From Flaccisagitta enflata (Eukaryota > Chaetognatha > Sagittoidea > Aphragmophora): a DNA stretch of 64,000 bases. The position numbers and the translations under genes were made by a program. Below are positions 56,696 to 64,000 of this stretch, one piece after another. How positions within the stretch are numbered: position 1 is the first letter of the stretch; each line of letters starts with the position of its first letter. Below the pieces are notes generated by a model that saw nothing but the letters and a program-made list of their open reading frames with translations, made no database searches and was not told where the DNA came from. The stretch lies in NCBI GenBank assembly GCA_965153355.1, contig OZ231126.1, forward strand, positions 46,252,001 to 46,316,000. The letters are read 5' to 3'.

Positions 56696-56855
56696 CCGCT
56701 CTAGCGGACCCGCCACTAACGGAATTTTGCCTATAATGCATGCTAATTCAGAGTCCCTTTAACTTGTTTTTCTTTATATTTGCTCTTACAGAATTTTATC
56801 TATAACAAACAAAATTTTTTAGTCCCTTGAAATCCGTTCGAGCGGGATTTAATTG
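56696..56855. mobile_element. pogo/Tigger-like MITE
   Basis: 160 bp. The left end CAGTTGAACCCCGCTCTAGC and the complement of the right end (CAATTAAATCCCGCTCGAAC) form imperfect ends with TA outside. The CAGTTGAACC start is characteristic of pogo/Tigger elements. Confidence 0.75.
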
Positions 56856-57563
56856 TAATTTCCTTTCGAAAAGATGTACCAAATCAACATTACAAAACTG
56901 AGCTGTCTGCAAAGTTCCTCAATGATGTTTTAAGGAATGCGGCAGCGGTCGATTTCCAAGCCGCTTCCGCCGCAATTGTTTTGCTTACAATCGCAGTTAA
57001 ATAGTTTTAGCTATCCTATACACCAAATAAGAAACAAGTAAGAACCTCTTGCGCTTCAACATTTCAATTCCCATATTGAAAGTATTGCAACACCTGGACT
57101 ACCTTTCAAAAGATAATGACTATCACTGGAATCCTGCATGAACAGAGCACTCACATTTTTTCAAGATCTCTGGTTTTTGCAGCAGAAAAAACTCTTGTTG
57201 AAGCAAATAAAGCAAAAAAAGCCAGTTGATTATCCAAAAAGAAAAAAAACAATAAGCAATATTATCAACTAATATAAAAGATTTGGCTAACATAAATATA
57301 TGATGGACTAGTTGTAGACAGATGATTCGAAAATTGTAATGTGTTCTTGTAATTTCTAATTGATAAATAAATTTATTTCATTCAATAAAAATAGTTTTCA
57401 TTTTTGTATACTATTATCGAGCGAACACTAGGACGCATCCTTGTGTTAGGATGTAGCAGGTGGAAAAAAACATTTTGCCATTGAGAGAAAATCCCAGCCT
57501 GTTGATCGACACGCTGCATACCCTTCCCTCTATTTCAATTTTCGAAAGCTTGAGATGTCTTCA
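56856..57563. other. 3' flank of SAXO gene
   Basis: A/T-rich. On the minus strand, AATAAA at 57372-57377 could serve as the SAXO polyadenylation signal. No other gene is seen. Confidence 0.4.
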
Positions 57564-58252
57564 TCAACTGGAGGCCCCTAACTGTTCCATCCTGGCTGCA
57601 GTGTCCTTGGCGAGGTTCAGCTGCGAGATTCGCTCGTAATGTTTGTGTCCTTCTGGATCCCGGAATCGGTAAATGTACGAGGTTGCGCGAGTATCCAACA
57701 AAGCCGCTGGGCAAACATCCACTTTTTTGGGCACAAATTCTGGGAAAAAAACGGTAATGGCAAACATTGTTTTTTACAAATGCAGAGAAGAGGTTTGATC
57801 AGTCATTTGTCTCTGCTGGCCGTTCTTTCATGTGAAGAATGATGTGATATGTCCCTCTCGATTCGAAAATCTAAATTCCAGATTCCAGAAGGTTTTAATA
57901 CAGTTCTGCTTACCAGTTTTGTAGCTGGTGCAATGATCTATTGGCTCAACTCGTGGCTGGTACGACTGATCCGGGGCGAAGCTAGAGGGAGGAGGAACTT
58001 TGCCGTGATTTACGAAGTCGGTAGAGACAGTCGTTATGCCGTCGAAAGGAGCGTCCGATCTGAAGACGAACGAAATTTGTGAGCCGCATGAAAATATAGA
58101 TAAAAAGATACACAGGGTATGACATAGCAGATAGATAAACGAATGATAAATAAATGGATTGAAAGGAAGATGTGTAAACGGAGACTGATTTGTGTGCAAT
58201 ATTGAAAGATTGAATAATTAACTTAGAAATAGGTTGATAGAACGATAGATAT

Positions 58253-58327
<75 letters not shown>

Positions 58328-58976
58328 GCGTACCTAAATCCTTTCGGAGGCGGATGTTTGGCTTTTTCGGGGATGTCCCATTTTCTGAATTCGCCGCGAT
58401 ACGAAGTATTCGGGTTGAATGGTCCTGGATCCCGTTTCCGGTTGGAGGGCAGAATGGGCTTGGCCGGCGCCGCCCCGTGAGGCACGTAGTTCGTCCTGTA
58501 AGTCGTATCGCTGTCCATGTCACCCTCGGGCAACGGCTTGTAATGCGGACCGCAAGGCTGTGGAGGACGCTGATCCCAAGGCACGTAATCCTGTGTTTTG
58601 AGATGGTAAACGAAGCCATGTTATGGCCAATATGTGCACCTTGCTGTTAAGGATGTGTGAAGTACCGTTTTGAATGTATGAATGAATGAAAAAAAACAAA
58701 TGAATGGATGAATTCCCCTCCCCCCCTCATGCCCTTTTTCGCGCCTTCCTATTCATGTACTATTGTGTGATTTTTTGACCACACATTTTCGTTGTCCAAA
58801 CCCTATAAATACCATGATTCTCTGTATATCATTCAAAGCCTGATGATGCATAGTGCAGAAACACGACGTGTAGCTTTTAAAGCCGACTTTTCATTTTCTA
58901 ATTGAATGGATGAATAAATCAAAGGATGAATTTATGAATGAATGAATGAATGAATGAATGGATGAATGAATGAATG

Positions 58977-59011
<35 letters not shown>

Positions 59012-60936
59012 GAATGAACGAATGAATGAATGAATGAATGAATGAATGAATGAATGAATGAATGAATGAATGAATGAATGAATGAATGGGAAGAACATGG
59101 GAAGGCATGAGAGGAAATACGAATCAGACGTCGTAATCGGGCGTTTTGAGCGGTTGATACATTTGCGTGACCGACCAACTAACCGAGCGACGGACGGAGG
59201 GAACCTCTTACTGAAATGCGAGGACGCACATAGACTTAAAACACTTGAACTTATGGAAACACATCAACATCGTTAACATTTTTTCTAACCTTGCGATTTG
59301 TGGTGCAGTCTGACATTGGTTGCGATTTGTCGATGGGGTTTTGAGGCGGACGAATGGCATCAAGTGGCTTCGTTGGACGATGAATGAAATCGTTTCTATC
59401 AAAATAGATGTAAATAAGTAAATGAGCTCTGTTGGGCAGCAAGAATGGTGTCGAATGACGACATTTAAAGCGGCAAAGGTGACGACAACAAAGATACAAA
59501 CAACAGTAAATAAAACAATAACAATACCAACAACAACCAACCATCCCCAGCAACAACAACCCAGCAGCATGACAGCAGCCCTGTAAGAGTGGATACAATT
59601 TCTGTCGCACGTGGTGGGCAAAACTCAGTGCTGGAGAGAAGGTCACTAAGGCATCTGAGCAGAGCCTTGTATCAAAAATAAAACTCTCTGTCATCAATCC
59701 TGCGTATTCATGGTCAATAAATGCCCAGTATGCCCTAAGTTAATGTATGTGAATGAGGTGTGGAGGGCAACGGCCCCGATAATAGGCCTATCAATTCTCC
59801 TTAGATAATTACTACTCAGTTTGGGGAAGGCTGGTTTGGAGAGGGCTAGAGCCTGGTTTGGCTCTGATCTGAATTAAGTGCTGAAACCAGAGTTTGAGGT
59901 CTGAAATAGTTGGGATCTGAAAGGCCTTATTTGGGTCTGAGGGGTCTAATTTAGGGTCTGAAAAGCCTGACATGGGGTCTGAGGCCTGATTTGGATCTGA
60001 GAGGCCTAATTTGAGGTCTGAGAAACTTGATCTTGGGTCTTGGAGGTCTGATTTGGGTTCTGGGAGGCCTGATTTGAGGTCTAGAAGCCTGATTTAGGGG
60101 TCGAAAAGGTCTGATTGAGTTGAAGCCTGATTAGGTCTGAGAAGGCTTTGTTGAGGCTTAAGAGAGGGACAGACAGACAGATGGGCCAGAAGCTGGAAAA
60201 GAGTACCTATGTCAGAATCATGGAAGTCTTGACACCCCCTCCAGGGCATGCCTTATAAGCATTGATGAGTCATGAGTGCCAGTGCCCATAGTGAAAGTGT
60301 GTGAGTGTGAGATGATGTTAGAAGGCATGGCTTCAAAAGAGGCAATAAGCCTCTGCCTTTCTTTTGAGCCTGGAGAGTGGATCAGAGGCCTTGAAGCCAG
60401 AGTTTGGCAGGCGGATTTGAGCCTCTTGGCCTGAATTTGTCCTGGGGCAGTTTATGACTCAAGGGTTGAATTGGGCCCTCAAAAAATGGATAGCAGATAC
60501 TGAGGAAGGGCTGGGATTCCTAGCGACATGAGGGCTGGATTTGCGTCCTCTCAGGAGGCTAAGAGAGAGAGAGGGTGAAGGAAAAGAAAAAAAATTTTAC
60601 TAGTGTAAAGCTGGAGTCTTAGCCTGAGACCACTTCTCTAAAAAAGAGATATAACAAACCAATAATGAGATAACAAATAGCGGGGTGTAGAGTCGCGTTG
60701 CACGCGACTAAAAACGACGAGAATAACGACAGCAACAACAACAGCAACAACAACAACGATAATAACAACAACAACAATAACAACAACTATTACCTTACCG
60801 CAAAAACAATTACTACAACGACAATGTCGCAGAAGCACCTGTAATTCGTGAGAGGGTCGAAGGGTGCCTCGTTGGGACAGTACTGATCACGATCTGCCGG
60901 CAACGTTCGTTGATACGGATGCTTCACATATTCCGT
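57564..60936 (-). CDS. SAXO1/2-type axonemal microtubule stabiliser, last 5 exons
   Basis: Minus-strand exons 60839-60936, 59290-59395, 58334-58590, 57914-58059 and 57564-57739 join in phase (783 nt, 260 aa plus stop). The sequence is a series of Mn-type repeats with the SAXO (FAM154) consensus: TEYVKHPYQRTLPADRDQYC, NEAPFDPLTNYR, DYVPWDQRPPQPCGPHYK, FNPNTSYRGEFRKW and SDAPFDGITTVSTDFV, with a GHKHYERI-containing C-terminus. Family knowledge: SAXO proteins bind and stabilise microtubules of cilia, flagella and centrioles. The first exon listed starts at an acceptor (TTTGACAG|ACG), so the N-terminal Cys-rich exon lies upstream and was not found in 60937-64000. The exon 58334 donor runs within 5 bases into (TATC)n. 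Confidence 0.88.
58248..58327. repeat. (GATA)n microsatellite at SAXO donor
   Basis: About 19 GATA units; on the gene strand they start just after donor GTACGCC. Confidence 0.95.
58677..59088. repeat. (GAAT)n and (AATC)n arrays
   Basis: GAAT units at 58677-58690 and 58908-59088 with an AATC stretch at 58977-59010, in a SAXO intron. Confidence 0.92.
59584..60714 (+). mobile_element. G element expanded by an F-like piece and tandem array
   Basis: Head relics GTGGATACAATTTC, GTCGCACGTGGTGGGC and GAAGGTCACTAAGGCATCTG at 59584-59660; tail AGCGGGGTGTAGAGTCGCG and hairpin GTCGCGTTGCACGCGACT plus A5 at 60667-60714. Between them, 59690-59775 resembles the F start block. 59840-60480 is a degenerate array around GAGGCCTGATTTGGGTCTGA. 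It lies in the SAXO intron between exons 59290 and 60839. Confidence 0.6.
60711..60790. repeat. (AAC)n microsatellite
   Basis: Imperfect AAC/AAT trinucleotide array about 50 bp from a SAXO exon. Confidence 0.85.
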
Positions 60937-60995
60937 CTGTCAAAGAAGATCATGACGGCGAATTAAATTCATCAATCATAAAGAGAAAACGCGAA

Positions 60996-61011
60996 GAGGA
61001 AGAAGAAGAAG

Positions 61012-61043
<32 letters not shown>

Positions 61044-61250
61044 GAAGAACAAGCAAAAGAGCTAATAGAGGAAGAACTGAAAGCTCTTTTATCATGTTCA
61101 CGCGATCTCTGAGGAGATTTGAATTGCTAATGAGAAATGAGGAACCAGCAAAGAGTAACAACGACGTAGTTGGTATTTGTGAAGATGAAGCCACACCACT
61201 TAAATTACGCTGAGTGAGACGCAAACAGATAGGCTCAAAAACGCACCTAC

Positions 61251-61302
<52 letters not shown>
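60996..61302. repeat. (GAA)n and (AC)n microsatellites
   Basis: (GAA)n at 60996-61042 and (AC)n at 61251-61302. Confidence 0.92.
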
Positions 61303-61305
<3 letters not shown>

Positions 61306-61462
61306 ATGGACTTGGGTAAAGGCAAGAAGTGCGCCCAGCAACGACGGTTCCACAATCAAAGGATTTAGTTCGTACATGTCAGGCTTGTGGCACGTCAATA
61401 AGTATTTCAAATTTCAGGACAATCGCATCAATAGTTTAGAAGTTACGGCCTTTTTCATACTG

Positions 61463-61815
61463 AACAAGGCCAACACCTATAAGTCGCGTGCGAGATTTAC
61501 AGACTTAAAATGACTTAGAATGACTTAGAGTGGCTTAAAATGACTTAGAATGGCTTAGAATGACTTGAAATGACCAAAAAGGACTCAAAATGACTAAATG
61601 ACCAAAAATAACTTAAAATGACTTAAAATGACTTAAAATGATTTAGAATGACTTAGAATGACTAGACATGACTTACAATGACTTTAGATTACTTAACACA
61701 CCCTACAATGACTTAAAAAATGTCTTAACGGACAAAAAAGTAAAAAAGGGGACCGACCGACCGACCGACGGACCGACAAAGCGGGGTGTAGAGTCGCGTA
61801 GCACGCGACTAAAAA
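61463..61815 (+). mobile_element. G element with internal 10-bp array
   Basis: AACAAGGCCAACACC head and AGTCGCGTGCGAG. About 18 copies of AATGACTTAA/G follow at 61500-61690. (GACC)n core, GACAAAGCGGGGTGTAGAG and tail GTCGCGTAGCACGCGACT plus A5 complete it. The array replaces the usual spacer. Confidence 0.85.
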
Positions 61816-61869
61816 GTAAAAGAGAAAACCGACGTTCTTTTTTCCGTTTTTTTTTTGAACTTGCCCCCA

Positions 61870-62400
61870 ATCAAATTTTTGAATTTTTTGAAAAAAATAA
61901 TTTTACAGGTTTTGGATCTAGGCGAATAAAACAATTTCCTATCAATTGCACCCCACTTTTGAAAACCATTTTTCAAAAAAATATTTTGAAATTTTTTTTT
62001 CAAAGTCCCTGCACGCGATACAAAAAAATTTCAAAGTTTTTAAAACTAAATACAAGATTTTGGATCTAGGCAAATCAAACAATTTTTCTATTGTTCTTTT
62101 ACTTACAAAAGAAACAACTTTCAAAAAAAATAATTTGATTTTTCTCAGTCCTAGCTCATGACAAGAAATTTTAAATTTTCTGAAAAAATGAAAATGCCAG
62201 GATTTGGATTAAACCGTCAACAATTTCCTATTAGTTCTTGCCCACTTTTGAAAATAATTTTTAAAAAAAATATTTACATAGTTTTTAGTCTAGCTTGTGA
62301 CATAAAATTTTTCTAAGTTTTTTAGAAAAAGTAATCTAGATTTTGGATCTAGGCAAATCAAACAATTTCCTATTGATTGCACCCCACTTTTTTTTTCAAA
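61870..62400. repeat. Tandem ~145-bp repeat
   Basis: Four degenerate units each start near GATTTTGGATCTAGGCAAAT and contain AACAATTTCCTATTGATTGC and ACCCCACTTTT, at about 61911, 62056, 62199 and 62340. Confidence 0.75.
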
Positions 62401-63235
62401 AAAAAAAATTCTCAATAAGGGCTTTTTTGGGGGCCCTTAGGGGCCCCTAAGAAGAAAATGATAATGTTTAGTTAAAGCCGACGGCGAGATCAAATCTCAA
62501 AACTAAACAAGATAAATTATCTCCAAGATCAGTTTACATTCAGTTCTTTTAGATAATTATGTTCATTAATTTGAAAATTACAAATTATTTTTATTATATT
62601 AATCAACTTGTATTCTATTTATTTTCAGAGTACCAGCTCATTCTTAATCCGCCTGCGTTCAGCAGAAAATAGTACAGTTCGCTCCCGACTCATCCTGATG
62701 AAAATAAAATTTACAGTTCGCTTGACTCATCCGGTGAGGAATTTTGTTTCCATGCCAATCACGGCACTGTTAGGAGAAAAGTTTCATGCAGGGTACCAAA
62801 CGAAAGGTAATGACATGGTTTATCATCTAAGAAGGGCCCAAGCTTGCGTAGCTAAGCAATCCCACAAAAAGCAACAAATGTTGCTCCTGTATGTTTTTGG
62901 CGCTCCCAGCGGAAATGCTAAAATTAGAGGAGAAACCATTCTGATCAAGATTCAACGGGTTACTTTTCTTCAGGTCCTAATGTTTTTCTAGAGAGATGAA
63001 CCCCAAGTTGGGCCTTTATCCAGTAGAAAGGGGCGCCGCCGAATTATTTCTTTTTTTTTTATTTTTCCGCTAAAAAGAGACAAAGATAACGACATATGTA
63101 ATAAAGGGGAGACAAAGATAGCGACAAAGAAATAACAACAAGGAAATCCTGAGCCCGCATAGATCATTTCAAATCAAAATACGACAACCAAAAATGGTAA
63201 AAATTGTTACAGTTACCTTCTAACATGTCTCCCAC
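62401..63235. other. Unassigned DNA with one open frame
   Basis: A frame at 62637-62991 (+) follows an acceptor-like TTTATTTTCAG and is open for about 118 codons. No family motif was recognised and no partner exon found; it could be a decayed gene. The rest is A/T-rich. Confidence 0.25.
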
Positions 63236-63240
63236 CTTGG

Positions 63241-63463
63241 CGCTTTGTCCGTCCATCAGTGGTCCGTCTGTCGGTCTGTCGGTCTGTCGATCTGTCGGGT
63301 CGTCGGTCCGTTGGTCCGTCGTCCACGTTAGTCCATCGGTCCGTCGGTCATCGTCCGTCCGTCCGTCTGTCCAGTCCGTGAGCACAAGTCAAAAAGTGTG
63401 AAAACGCGCATTTTCGCCCCTGCCCACCCATCTGCAACTGGTATTAGCCGTGTATCCGGCCTT
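63241..63463 (-). mobile_element. G element lacking its tail hairpin
   Basis: In reverse: AATAAGGCCGGATACACGGC head, AGTTGCAGATGGGTGGGCAG, a long (GACC)n core, then GACAAAGCGCC where the tail should be. Confidence 0.8.
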
Positions 63464-63609
63464 ATTGGGTTACTCCTCTCCTCACTACTCACTAATGAGG
63501 ACTGACAAACGAATAGATGGACAAAGCCAGTTGGAGTTGAAAGTTACGATTTTTTTTGTTGTTTTTCTTGCTCAATTGTCATTGGAGAAGTTAATTTCCT
63601 ATTAAGATA

Positions 63610-63870
63610 CTGTCGTCTGGTGTGGGGAACCGTAAAAAAGACCAAGGGCCCCTGGGAACCTCATTTCGGGAGCCCCAGGGGCCCAAGAGAGCCAAGTTGA
63701 CACCATCAAAAACGCTAAAAATGACCAAAATCATGACTTTTAGATTTCGTTCAGATAAATGAATTTTCCGAAAAGATTCTTTCATCTGGTATGGGGAACA
63801 GACAAACGTAAAGGGCCTATAGGAACCCCATCAAGGGGCCCTAAGGGCTCAGAAAAATATTGACACCATA
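63610..63870. repeat. Units related to 25170-26110
   Basis: Two units with GGGGCCC, TCTGGTRTGGGGAAC and TGACACCATMAAAAA blocks, opposite in direction to those at 25170-26110. Confidence 0.6.
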
Positions 63871-63922
63871 GAAAAGCTGACAATGACAAGCTTGTTTCTG
63901 TATCATTGTATTTAGTTGTAAA

Positions 63923-64000
63923 TTTTTAGTCGCGTGCACATCTACAACCCTTGTCCATCCAGTCCGGTTGGTTGGTCACACTTTAGTTTTTTATGATTTT
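63923..64000 (-). mobile_element. G element, cut by window end
   Basis: TTTTTAGTCGCGTGCAC tail (shortened hairpin), then TACAACCCTTGTCCATCC and GTTGGTCACACTTTA as in other reverse copies. It runs off the window. Confidence 0.75.

Overview
This is a eukaryotic (animal) nuclear window, repeat-rich and gene-poor. Evidence: spliceosomal introns with GT..AG borders and consistent phases in five genes, animal-type families (SLC22 transporter, lipocalin, SAXO axonemal protein, 7TM receptor), an intact BEL/Pao LTR retrotransposon, and very many microsatellites. A motile-cilium/flagellum gene plus an ApoD-like lipocalin and BEL/Pao fit an invertebrate, perhaps an arthropod or other protostome; the sequence alone does not fix the phylum.

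Genes, left to right: (1) 7750-8896 (+), a two-exon CD-NTase/OAS-like nucleotidyltransferase with an intact catalytic triad. (2) 9769-12084 (-), exons of a rhodopsin-like 7TM receptor, last exon not found. (3) 16094-28401 (-), a complete nine-exon SLC22 transporter (585 aa) spread over 12.3 kb. (4) 31373-39538 (+), a young full-length BEL/Pao element with two 548-bp LTRs, a 5-bp target duplication and one 2067-codon gag-pol frame. (5) 47815-50567 (-), a five-exon secreted lipocalin (261 aa). (6) 57564-60936 (-), the last five exons of a SAXO microtubule-stabiliser gene.

Almost everything else is repeats. Two unfamiliar families dominate. The 'G element' (about 25 copies or fragments) has an AACAAG head, a (GACS)n core and a terminal hairpin followed by five A; its head motif covaries with its tail hairpin and no target duplication is seen. 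The 'F element' (6-7 copies) has 45-bp inverted blocks around tandem arrays. There are also many foldback elements with recognisable target duplications: 9 bp at 23187-26798 and 51236-55923, 8 bp at 2977-4423 and 12916-13215, 3 bp at 55001-55888, and TA at 14304-14909, 17251-17928, 21276-22026, 23488-24252, 44980-45556 and 56696-56855. Several are nested. A fourth family (M, about 0.8 kb) has copies at 1588, 2833, 6000 and 13259.

The five host genes show no functional linkage. What unites the window is how insertions and microsatellites have expanded the introns: in three places the splice donor runs within a few bases into a microsatellite, and an F element ends 16 bases from a lipocalin splice donor. 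Gene models were built by eye from splice consensus, phase and family motifs; no alignments were run.
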